A DNA stretch of 64,000 nucleotides from Bacteroidetes bacterium GWF2_35_48 (GTDB lineage: Bacteria > Bacteroidota > Bacteroidia > Bacteroidales > GWF2-35-48). Shown in pieces: positions 47,012 to 54,593 of the stretch (its first letter is position 1; each line of letters begins with the position of its first letter). Position numbers and translations under genes: made by a program. Location: assembly GCA_001769125.1 (NCBI GenBank), contig MEOG01000039.1:61259-125258 (forward strand), written 5' to 3'. The notes below the pieces were generated by a model, which searched no databases, was not told the origin of the DNA, and was given only the letters and a program-made list of their open reading frames with translations.

Positions 47012-48892
47012 ATGGATTTACTTCCTTTATATGATGTGATAGTTGTCGGTGGTGGTCATGCTGGCTGTGAAGCTGCTGCTGCTGCTGCTAAACTGGGCTC
47101 AAAAACCCTGCTTATTACTATGGACATGACTAAGTTTGCCCAGATGTCGTGCAATCCCGCTATGGGAGGCGTGGCAAAAGGTCAGATTGTGCGGGAAATA
47201 GATGCCCTTGGCGGTTATGCAGGTATTGTTACAGACAGGTCAATGATTCAGTTCCGCATGTTGAACCGATCGAAGGGTCCTGCGATGTGGAGTCCCCGGG
47301 CGCAATGTGATAAAAATAAATTTACTCAGGAATGGCGCGCTGTTCTGGAGACAATTCCAAATATTAATTTCTGGCAAGACAGTGTTGTTTCTCTGATTTT
47401 TGAAAACAATGAATTGAGAGGAGTAAAAACACAGTTCGGAATATCTATTTACGGAAGATCGGTTATTTTGACAGCCGGAACTTTTCTGAATGGATTAATG
47501 CATATCGGGAAAAATCAGATAAATGGAGGGCGATATTCAGAGCCTTCTTCTCATGGGATAACCGAGCAACTTGCAGAAATGGGCTTTGTTACCGGAAGGA
47601 TGAAAACCGGTACTCCTGTTCGCATTGACGGTCGAACCCTTGACTTTTCAAAAATGTCAGAACAAAAGGGAGACGAGCGCATCGTTAATTTTTCATCTCT
47701 CCACAACAACGATGTCTTTTTAAAACAATCAAGTTGTTATATCATAAATACAGATGAAAGTGTTCATGAATCACTTAGGCAGGGATTAAAAGAATCTCCC
47801 ATGTATGATGGAACTATTCAGAGTATTGGACCGAGATATTGTCCCAGTATTGAAACCAAACTCGTAATTTTTCCCGGGAAAGATCATCATCAGCTTTTTC
47901 TTGAACCGGAAATGGAAGATGGAATTGAATATTATCTTAACGGGTTTTCCTCTTCCCTGCCCTGGGAAGTTCAGTTAAAATCTTTACGTCTGATTCCCGG
48001 ATTTGAAAAAGCAGAAATTTTCAGACCCGGTTATGCCATTGAGTACGATTTTTTTGATCCCACACAATTATATCATACACTTGAAACAAAACGAATCCCC
48101 AATCTTTATTTTGCCGGTCAGGTTAATGGAACAACAGGTTATGAGGAAGCCGGAGCGCAAGGAATGATGGCAGCAATAAATGCGCATCAGAAATTAAACG
48201 GGTCGGGAGACTTTCAGCTTGGCAGGGATGAATCTTATATCGGAGTTTTAATTGACGATTTAGTTACTAAAGGTGTTGATGAACCTTACCGCATGTTTAC
48301 TTCGAGAGCAGAATACAGAATTTTATTAAGACAGGACACTGCGGATATCAGGCTTACGGGAAAGGGATACAAAATCGGTTTGGCATCATCTACAAGAAAT
48401 GAATTAATGAAAACCAAGATGAGTTTTATAAACGAACTTATTTCATATTGTTCTGACAAAAGTATTGAGCCTTCAATTATAAATTCTTTTTTAGAAAAGA
48501 AAAATTCATCTCCGATAATACAAAAGACGAAACTTATCAATTTAATAAAAAGACCTGATATTTCTATTTTCGATATTTCTGAATTTGTGCCGGAATTAAA
48601 ATCTTCTTTTGATAAAATTGAATTCAGAAGTTACGACACAATTGAGTCAGCCGAAATAGAAATGAAATATTCCGGGTATATTGAAAGAGAAAAGCAAATG
48701 GCAGATAAATACCTGAGACTTGAAAATATTAAGATTCCGGATAGAATTAGTTATTTTGAATTAAAGTCAATATCTACAGAGGGCAGACAAAAGCTTTCGA
48801 AAATTAAACCTTCAACTATTGGTCAGGCTTCAAGAATTAGTGGAGTATCTCCAGCAGATATTAATGTTTTATTAGTTTATTTGGGTAGATAA
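47012..48892 (+). CDS. mnmG: tRNA uridine-5-carboxymethylaminomethyl modification enzyme MnmG
   Basis: 626 residues. With MnmE it installs the cmnm5 group on U34 of tRNAs. FAD site YDVIVVGGGHAGCEAAAAAAK at the N-terminus, then MSCNPAMGGVAKGQIVREIDALGG, GGRYSEPSSHGITE, GLFAGQ-type YFAGQVNGTTGYEEAGAQG and TSRAEYRILLRQDTADIRLT, with a helical C-terminal domain ending in DINVLLVYLG. In many bacteria this gene lies near the replication origin. A parS-type palindrome starts two bases after its stop. Confidence 0.98.
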   Translation: MDLLPLYDVIVVGGGHAGCEAAAAAAKLGSKTLLITMDMTKFAQMSCNPAMGGVAKGQIVREIDALGGYAGIVTDRSMIQFRMLNRSKGPAMWSPRAQCDKNKFTQEWRAVLETIPNINFWQDSVVSLIFENNELRGVKTQFGISIYGRSVILTAGTFLNGLMHIGKNQINGGRYSEPSSHGITEQLAEMGFVTGRMKTGTPVRIDGRTLDFSKMSEQKGDERIVNFSSLHNNDVFLKQSSCYIINTDESVHESLRQGLKESPMYDGTIQSIGPRYCPSIETKLVIFPGKDHHQLFLEPEMEDGIEYYLNGFSSSLPWEVQLKSLRLIPGFEKAEIFRPGYAIEYDFFDPTQLYHTLETKRIPNLYFAGQVNGTTGYEEAGAQGMMAAINAHQKLNGSGDFQLGRDESYIGVLIDDLVTKGVDEPYRMFTSRAEYRILLRQDTADIRLTGKGYKIGLASSTRNELMKTKMSFINELISYCSDKSIEPSIINSFLEKKNSSPIIQKTKLINLIKRPDISIFDISEFVPELKSSFDKIEFRSYDTIESAEIEMKYSGYIEREKQMADKYLRLENIKIPDRISYFELKSISTEGRQKLSKIKPSTIGQASRISGVSPADINVLLVYLGR

Positions 48893-48893
48893 A

Positions 48894-48909
48894 TGTTCCA
48901 CGTGGAACA
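48894..48909. promoter_or_regulatory. parS: parS-type partition site
   Basis: TGTTCCACGTGGAACA, a perfect 16 bp palindrome of the ParB-binding parS type (TGTTNCACGTGNAACA). It sits directly after mnmG in intergenic DNA. Confidence 0.85.
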
Positions 48910-48920
48910 AAATGAAATAT

Positions 48921-49180
48921 ATGCTGATTTCGGCTACGCTCAATCAGCGGATTATGAATTGAGAACGGTGGCTGAGCGAAGTCGAAGCCACCGTAATGTT
49001 TGCTGATTTCGGCTACGCTCAATCAGCGGATTATGAATTGAGAACGGTGGCTGAGCGAAGTCGAAGCCACCGTAATGTTTGCTGATTTCGGCTACGCTCA
49101 ATCAGCGAATTGGAATGATAACCGGTGGCTGAGCGAAGTCGTTAAATTCGGTGGCTGAGCGAAGTCAAAGCCACCACTAA
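48921..49180. repeat. 79 bp tandem repeat built from two palindromes
   Basis: About three and a quarter copies of a 79-base unit (starts near 48922, 49001, 49080). Each unit holds GCTGATTTCGGCTACGCTCA + ATCAGC (stem GCTGATT) and CGGTGGCTGAGCGAAGTCGA + AGCCACCG (stem CGGTGGCT), both with the constant core. The last copies are degenerate. Intergenic between parS and the adenine deaminase gene. Confidence 0.85.
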
Positions 49181-49207
49181 CTTTGAAATTTTTAATCAAT
49201 ATTTATT

Positions 49208-50839
49208 ATGAATATCATTTTTGGAAAAATTGTTGATGTTATCAACCGCAGCATCTATGATGGAGAGATACTGTATGAGAACGGAATGATCGTGGAAATC
49301 AGGAAAACTGACCGGCAGTATGATAATTATATTTTGCCCGGATTGATAGATTCGCATGTTCACATTGAAAGTTCAATGTTAACTCCACAGCAATTTGGGA
49401 AGCTAATAGTTTCACGTGGAACAGTCGCAACCGTTTCCGATCCGCATGAAATTGCAAATGTGCTCGGGATTTATGGTATCAATTACATGATTGACAATGC
49501 CAAGCTTTCGCCTTTGAAATTCTTTTTCGGAGTGCCTTCCTGTGTTCCGGCTACTGCTTTTGAAACTGCAGGTTCGGCTGTTACCTCCTTGGATGTTGCA
49601 GATTTTTTGGAGCGCCGAGAAATTGTAGGACTCTCTGAAATGATGAATTACCCAGGTGTAATTTATAATGATACAGAAGTTTTATTGAAAATAAAATCAG
49701 CAATTGCTCTTGGAAAACCTATTGATGGTCACGCCCCCGGACTTAAAGGCGAAGATCTGAAAAAGTATGTAAGCGAGGGAATTTCAACAGATCATGAATG
49801 TTCTTCTTTGGAGGAAGCTATTGAAAAAATAAAGCTTGGAATGACAATTCAAATCAGAGAAGGTAGTGCTGCAAAGAATTTTATTGCTCTTTATAAATTA
49901 ATTGATTTGTACCCAGATCAGGTTATGATTTGTACAGACGATTCACATCCTGAAGATATTATTCAGGAAGGTCATTTAGATAAAATTGTGAAAATGGGCA
50001 TTGAAAAAGGACTGGATATTTTTAATTTGTTAAAAGCTGTATCTGTGAATCCGGTTTTGCATTATAATCTTGAAGTTGGCTTATTAAGACAAGGCGACCC
50101 GGCAGATTTTATTGTCGTAGATGATCTGAAGAATTTTAATGTTCTGCAAACATATATTAATGGAAATAAACTTTACGATAAAGGGAAATTACATTTCAAA
50201 CTTAGAGGATTTCCAATTGAAATTAATAATTTTAAAAGAGAGGATATTCATTTATCTGAAATAAAGGTTAAAGCATTGAGTGAGAAAATTCGTGTGATAG
50301 AAGTAGAAGACGGAGAGCTGTTAACAAAGTGCGGAATTTATCAGGCAAAAATTGAGAATGGTTACGTTGTTTCAGACACAGAAAATGATATTCTGAAAAT
50401 AGTTGTTTTAAATAGATACGACAATGAGTCAAAGCCCGCAGTAGGATTTATTAAAAATATTGGTCTGAAAACCGGTGCTTTGGGCACAAGCATTGCGCAC
50501 GATAGCCATAATTTGATTGTTGTTGGAACAAATGATATAGATATTGTAAATTGTTTTCAGGCATTAATTGAAAATAAAGGGGGGCTTGTTACCTGTTCTG
50601 GAAATACTATTTATAACTTACCTCTGGAGGTCGCGGGACTTATGACCAACAAAGACCCGAATCAGGTCGCAGAAAAATACAATCTGCTGAAAAATAAAGC
50701 ACACGAATATGGCTCAAGCCTGAAAGCACCTTTTATGACACTTGCTTTTATGTCTTTACTTGTTATTCCTGAATTAAAACTTGGAGACAAAGGTCTTTTT
50801 GATGTAAATAAATTTGAGTTTACTGAGTTGTTTGTTTGA
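49208..50839 (+). CDS. ade: adenine deaminase
   Basis: 543 residues. Converts adenine to hypoxanthine with a metal centre of the amidohydrolase fold. Signatures: NYILPGLIDSHVHIESSMLTP (HxH), GTVATVSDPHEIANVLG, GHAPGLKG, STDHECSSLEEA, MICTDDSHPEDI, AVSVNPVLHYNLEVGLLRQGDPADFIVVDD and a C-terminal LPLEVAGLM. The start ATG at 49208 gives the normal N-terminus. A parS-like sequence overlaps codons for VSRGT (49408-49423). Confidence 0.96.
   Translation: MNIIFGKIVDVINRSIYDGEILYENGMIVEIRKTDRQYDNYILPGLIDSHVHIESSMLTPQQFGKLIVSRGTVATVSDPHEIANVLGIYGINYMIDNAKLSPLKFFFGVPSCVPATAFETAGSAVTSLDVADFLERREIVGLSEMMNYPGVIYNDTEVLLKIKSAIALGKPIDGHAPGLKGEDLKKYVSEGISTDHECSSLEEAIEKIKLGMTIQIREGSAAKNFIALYKLIDLYPDQVMICTDDSHPEDIIQEGHLDKIVKMGIEKGLDIFNLLKAVSVNPVLHYNLEVGLLRQGDPADFIVVDDLKNFNVLQTYINGNKLYDKGKLHFKLRGFPIEINNFKREDIHLSEIKVKALSEKIRVIEVEDGELLTKCGIYQAKIENGYVVSDTENDILKIVVLNRYDNESKPAVGFIKNIGLKTGALGTSIAHDSHNLIVVGTNDIDIVNCFQALIENKGGLVTCSGNTIYNLPLEVAGLMTNKDPNQVAEKYNLLKNKAHEYGSSLKAPFMTLAFMSLLVIPELKLGDKGLFDVNKFEFTELFV
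49408..49423. promoter_or_regulatory. second parS-like site, inside ade
   Basis: AGTTTCACGTGGAACA agrees at 15 of 16 positions with TGTTTCACGTGGAACA. It is within the coding sequence (codons for V-S-R-G-T), so chance or protein constraint is possible, but it lies 514 bases from the perfect site. Confidence 0.5.
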
Positions 50840-50842
50840 TTT

Positions 50843-51089
50843 GCACCCTTCGGCTTCGCTCAGGGTGCGGTTAGGGAGTTGCTTTTTCAACGGTATTATC
50901 CGGTGGTTGAGCTGCACCCTTCGACTCTGCTCAGGGTGCGATTTGGGAGAGGTTTTTTAACGGTATTATCCGGTGTTTGAGCTGCACCCTTCGGCTTCGC
51001 TCAGGGTGCGATTTGGGAGAAAAATTTAAAAACGGACTTAATGGTGGCTGAGCGCCTGCCTGTCCGGTAGGCAGGGAGTCGAAGCCACC
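50843..51089. repeat. cluster of four core palindromes upstream of the GIY-YIG gene
   Basis: Three copies of GCACCCTTCGGCTTCGCTCA + GGGTGC (50843-50868, 50914-50939, 50984-51009; stem GCACCCT) joined by a repeated linker with CGGTATTATCCGGTG, then one GGTGGCT palindrome (51043-51089) whose core is split by a 21-base CCTGCC...GGCAGG palindrome at 51055-51075. The gene starts 22 bases after the last one. Confidence 0.85.
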
Positions 51090-51110
51090 GTATTATTAGA
51101 TTATTAAAAA

Positions 51111-51440
51111 ATGAAAGGATACATGTACATACTCAAATGCTCTAATGGAACTTATTACACCGGTAGTACAAATAATTTAGAACTAAGATTGGAACAACAT
51201 CATGCGGGCGAAGGAGCAAACCATACAAAGAAATATCTTCCTGTAGAGCTTGTCTATTATGAAGAATTTAATAGGGTTGACGAAGCATTTTATCGGGAAA
51301 AACAGGTTCAGGGATGGAGCAGAGCAAAAAAAGAGGCATTAATAAATGGAGATGTTAATAAGTTGAATCGTTTATCAGAATGTAAAAATGATACGCATTG
51401 CAGCAATACACCCTTCGGCTCCGCTCAGGGTGCGGTTTAG
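51111..51440 (+). CDS. GIY-YIG nuclease family protein
   Basis: 109 residues. The single GIY-YIG domain is visible as YMYILKCSNGTYYTGSTNN (Y-x-L...Y-x-G strands), followed by LEQHHAGEGANHTKKYLPVE, and FYREKQVQGWSRAKKEALI with the catalytic Glu and helix. Such small proteins belong to the YhbQ/UPF0213-like group; their role is not known. The C-terminal ...NTPFGSAQGAV and the stop are encoded by a core palindrome (51409-51433), so the repeat has become part of the gene. The gene lies in the densest palindrome cluster of the window (50.8-52.35 kb). Confidence 0.9.
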   Translation: MKGYMYILKCSNGTYYTGSTNNLELRLEQHHAGEGANHTKKYLPVELVYYEEFNRVDEAFYREKQVQGWSRAKKEALINGDVNKLNRLSECKNDTHCSNTPFGSAQGAV

Positions 51441-51599
51441 TAAGAAGTTGTTTTAACGGATTTTAGTTGTGGTTGATTTGCACCCTTCGTCGCTGTGGCG
51501 ATTCCGTTCAGGGTGCGGTTTAGTAAGAAGTTGTTTTAACGGATTTTAGTTGTGGTTGATTTGCACCCTTCGTCGCTGTGGCGATTCCGTTCAGGGTGC
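51409..51599. repeat. three tandem core palindromes, two with enlarged loops
   Basis: First copy 51409-51433 overlaps the end of the GIY-YIG gene. The second (51480-51516) and third (51563-51599) carry a TCGCTGTGGCGA mini-palindrome in the centre of the core. All three are followed by the same linker (GGTTTAG ... TTTTAACGGATTTTAG), with period 83 between the two enlarged copies. Confidence 0.85.
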
Positions 51600-51702
51600 G
51601 GTTTAGAGAGAAGTTTTTTTAACGGATTTTAGCGGTGGTTGAGACGGACACTGAGCGGAGTCGAAGTGGGAGTCGAAGTTATTGGCTAATTAAAATAGAA
51701 AA

Positions 51703-52155
51703 ATGAGAACAGTTATCCAACGTGTTAAAAATGCAAGTGTTTCTGTAGATGGAGAACAAATTTCTTCTATAGGTCAAGGCTTGCTTGTTCTACTTGGAAT
51801 TGAAGATAGCGATGGTCTGGAAGACATAGATTGGTTGACAACAAAAATTGTGAATTTGCGAATTTTTAACGACGATCAGGGTGTAATGAATCATTCTGTT
51901 TTAGAGAAAAATTACGATGTGATTATTGTTAGTCAGTTTACATTGCATGCTTCAACTAAAAAAGGAAACAGACCTTCATACATTAAAGCAGCCCGACATG
52001 AAACTGCAATTCCTCTTTATGAGAAATTTATCGAAAATCTGGAGGGGAAATTAAGAAAAAAAATAGGGACTGGTATATTTGGTGCAATGATGGATGTCGC
52101 ACTTGTGAATGATGGTCCTGTAACAATAATTATTGATTCGAAAAACAGGGAGTAG
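51703..52155 (+). CDS. dtd: D-aminoacyl-tRNA deacylase
   Basis: 150 residues. Removes D-amino acids (and glycine on tRNA-Ala) from mischarged tRNA. Signatures: MRTVIQRVKNASVSVDGE at the N-terminus, the SQFTLHA substrate motif (about 86-92), GNRPSYIKAA, GIFGAMMDVALVNDGPVTII with the cross-subunit GP motif. Flanked on both sides by core palindromes. Confidence 0.96.
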   Translation: MRTVIQRVKNASVSVDGEQISSIGQGLLVLLGIEDSDGLEDIDWLTTKIVNLRIFNDDQGVMNHSVLEKNYDVIIVSQFTLHASTKKGNRPSYIKAARHETAIPLYEKFIENLEGKLRKKIGTGIFGAMMDVALVNDGPVTIIIDSKNRE

Positions 52156-52162
52156 TGATATT

Positions 52163-52347
52163 GCACCCTTCGGCTTCGCTCAGGGTGCGGTTTAGAAGGA
52201 GTTTTTGAAAACAGATATAAACGGTTTCTTCGTTGCTCAGGGTGCGGTATCGGGAGACGCTTTTCAATGAGTGTTAACCGGTGGCTGAGCGGAGTCGAAG
52301 CCCCGGTTAGCGGAGTCGAAGCCCCGGTTAGCGGAGTCGAAGCCACC
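52163..52347. repeat. core palindromes between dtd and ubiE
   Basis: GCACCCT palindrome at 52163-52188; a partial one near 52225-52248; then a GGTGGCT palindrome (52280-52347) enlarged by two tandem copies of the 22-base unit CCGGTTAGCGGAGTCGAAGC. The ubiE frame can be read through these repeats from 52267, but that is not taken as coding. Confidence 0.8.
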
Positions 52348-52365
52348 GATATAAAAAATATATAT

Positions 52366-53091
52366 ATGACTATTACCCCATATAAAAATAGCAAATCTGG
52401 AAAAAAAGAGCAAATTGCCGAAATGTTCGATAATATTGCTCCTAAGTATGATTTTCTGAATCATTTTTTATCTTTTGGTATTGACAAAAGCTGGCGAAAA
52501 AAGGTCATAAAAATATTGAAAAAATATCAACCCAAAACAATTATTGACGTTGCCACTGGAACCGCAGATCTTGCCATAATGGCTTCAAAATTAAATCCGG
52601 ATAAAATAACAGGGATTGATATTTCTGCTCAAATGTTAAGCGAAGGCTGGGGAAAAATTATTAAAAAACAACAGGAAGATAAAATTGAATTGGTTCAATG
52701 CGATTCGGAAAGTATAATTTTTGAGGATAACTCTTTTGATGCGGGAATGGTTGCTTTTGGCGTAAGAAATTTTGAAAATCTTGATAAAGGACTTAAAGAA
52801 ATTAATCGTGTGCTAAAACCTGGAGCACCTTTGGTAGTTCTTGAATTTTCAAAACCAAAACAAGCAGGAATCAAACAACTATATGCTTTTTATTCCAAAC
52901 ATATTTTACCAGCAATCGGGAAAAGTATTTCTAAGGATAATGCTGCGTATTCTTATCTCCCTGAATCCATAAATTTATTCCCGGAGGACTCGCTTTTTCT
53001 TAAAAGGCTCGAAGATGCCGGTTTTATCAACGTAAAACAAAGAAAGCTAACGTTTGGTATTGCCTCTATTTATTTGGGAATTAAAGCGTAA
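52366..53091 (+). CDS. ubiE: demethylmenaquinone methyltransferase (UbiE/MenG family)
   Basis: 241 residues from the ATG at 52366; the frame extends up to 52267 through palindromic repeats giving repetitive residues, rejected. SAM site IIDVATGTADLAIMASKL, then ITGIDISAQMLSEGW, DNSFDAGMVAFGVRNFENLD and VLKPGAPLVVLEFSKP, all standard for UbiE/MenG. Does the last C-methylation in menaquinone synthesis. Neighbour of porT, a gene pair often kept in Bacteroidota. Confidence 0.96.
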   Translation: MTITPYKNSKSGKKEQIAEMFDNIAPKYDFLNHFLSFGIDKSWRKKVIKILKKYQPKTIIDVATGTADLAIMASKLNPDKITGIDISAQMLSEGWGKIIKKQQEDKIELVQCDSESIIFEDNSFDAGMVAFGVRNFENLDKGLKEINRVLKPGAPLVVLEFSKPKQAGIKQLYAFYSKHILPAIGKSISKDNAAYSYLPESINLFPEDSLFLKRLEDAGFINVKQRKLTFGIASIYLGIKA

Positions 53092-53163
53092 CATGAAAAA
53101 TTTTCTCATAAAAATACTTTTTTCAATCTTTGTCAGTTTATTTTCATGAAAAAGTAAAACAAT

Positions 53164-53865
53164 TTGAAAAACATTTTTTTTATAATACTTCTTATTTTTA
53201 TTGCTTCTATTGCGCATGCGCAAAGAGACGACCGACCTAAAAATTTACCGAAATACGATAACAAAGTTCTGCATTTTGGTTTTACGCTTGGTCTGAATGT
53301 AATGGATTTCGGTATTAGGCATTCCAATAGTTTTATTGAGCTCGATTCAATACACATGATTGAAAACAACAGGCGTCTTGGGTTTAATATTTCTATTGTT
53401 TCAAGTCTGAGGCTTGGAGAATATTTTGATTTGAGATTTCTTCCCGGATTATCATTCGGGCAGCGCGACATTGATTATACCTATTATTCTTCTGGTCATT
53501 CCTACGTGAAACGAATGAAAATTGAGTCTACATTTATTGATTTTCCCTTTGTTATAAAATATAAGGCAAAACGTATTGCGAATTACAGACCTTATGTTAT
53601 TGGCGGCATAAACTCAACCATTGACTTAGCATCACAAAAAGAAATAAAAGAAGAAGAAAAACCCAAAATCAGACTCAATGCTTTTGATGTATACTATCAG
53701 TTTGGATTTGGCATTGATTATTATCTTACGTATTTTAAATTTTCAACAGAAATTAAATTGGGCGTAGGTTTGCTTGATATTATTCGTCGCGATGGAACCC
53801 AGTATACGCGCGCCATTGATCGCATGACTTCCAATATTGTTTATATTAGTTTTCATTTTGAATAA
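53164..53865 (+). CDS. porT: T9SS outer membrane protein PorT
   Basis: 233 residues with a signal peptide (KNIFFIILLIFIASIAHAQ) and an outer membrane beta-barrel of the PorT/SprT type: KVLHFGFTLGLNVMDFGIR, LGEYFDLRFLPGLSFGQRDI, MKIESTFIDFPFVIKYKAKR, YRPYVIGGINSTIDLA, YYQFGFGIDYYLTYFKFSTEIKL, ending in an aromatic residue region (YISFHFE). PorT is needed for type IX secretion. The only start that keeps the signal peptide is TTG at 53164, since TAA lies at 53155. Position next to ubiE and sharing TAATG with comF supports the name. Confidence 0.9.
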   Translation: MKNIFFIILLIFIASIAHAQRDDRPKNLPKYDNKVLHFGFTLGLNVMDFGIRHSNSFIELDSIHMIENNRRLGFNISIVSSLRLGEYFDLRFLPGLSFGQRDIDYTYYSSGHSYVKRMKIESTFIDFPFVIKYKAKRIANYRPYVIGGINSTIDLASQKEIKEEEKPKIRLNAFDVYYQFGFGIDYYLTYFKFSTEIKLGVGLLDIIRRDGTQYTRAIDRMTSNIVYISFHFE

Positions 53866-54593
53866 TGTGCCCTGATAATCGTTTTTTGTTTTTCAAACAG
53901 GTAAAAGAATATTTTTCAGATTTTTTTGGATTATTTTTTCCGCAGGTTTGCGCTTCGTGTGGCACTAAACTTCTGAAAAATGAAAATGTAATTTGTACTT
54001 TTTGCCTTTATCATATTCCGAAAACAAAATTTCATTTGGACAAAGATAATCCTGTTGCAAAACTTTTTTGGGGCAGAGCTTACATAGAAAATGCGACCGC
54101 ATGGTTTCTTTTCCACAAGGGAAGCGGGTTTCAGAAGCTGCTTCATAAGCTTAAATATAACAGCAGAATGGACATAGGGCTGACACTTGGGTCATATTTT
54201 GGTGCTGAGCTGAAAAATGCAGTTTTATACAGCAATATTGATGTGGTAATTCCTGTTCCCTTACACCCGAAAAGACAGAAAAAAAGGGGTTATAATCAAA
54301 GCGAATTGATAGCCAGAGGAATAGCCGAGCAAATGGGAATTCCTGTTGATATCACTTCGCTTTACCGGTCAAAAGCAACCGAAACGCAAACAAAAAAATC
54401 AAAAGACGAGCGATGGAAAAATGTTGAAAACATTTTTAAAATTAAAGACGAAAATATTTTGAAAGGAAAACATATTTTATTAGTGGACGATGTGGTTACT
54501 ACAGGTGCCACCCTTGAATCCTGCGCACATGCGCTTCTTACAGCCGAAGGAGCGAAAGTCAGCATTGCCTGTCTTGCTGCATCGCTGCGTTAA
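53865..54593 (+). CDS. comF: ComF family phosphoribosyltransferase-like protein
   Basis: 242 residues. N-terminal four-cysteine zinc motif (CASCGTKLLKNENVICTFC), middle HKLKYNSRMDIG, and a PRTase domain with PLHPKRQKKRGYNQSELIA and LLVDDVVTTGATLESCA. ComF proteins act in DNA uptake in naturally competent bacteria; otherwise the role is not clear. Start overlaps the porT stop (TAATG). The stop overlaps that of the convergent polyprenyl synthetase gene. Confidence 0.93.
   Translation: MCPDNRFLFFKQVKEYFSDFFGLFFPQVCASCGTKLLKNENVICTFCLYHIPKTKFHLDKDNPVAKLFWGRAYIENATAWFLFHKGSGFQKLLHKLKYNSRMDIGLTLGSYFGAELKNAVLYSNIDVVIPVPLHPKRQKKRGYNQSELIARGIAEQMGIPVDITSLYRSKATETQTKKSKDERWKNVENIFKIKDENILKGKHILLVDDVVTTGATLESCAHALLTAEGAKVSIACLAASLR

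Noticed and set aside
48921..49180. CRISPR array
   Set aside because: The 79-base units repeat over their whole length without unique spacers, and no cas gene is present.
52267..52365. N-terminal extension of ubiE by 33 residues
   Set aside because: The extension is the translation of the palindromic repeats (SGVEAPVSGVEAP); the ATG at 52366 gives the normal protein start.
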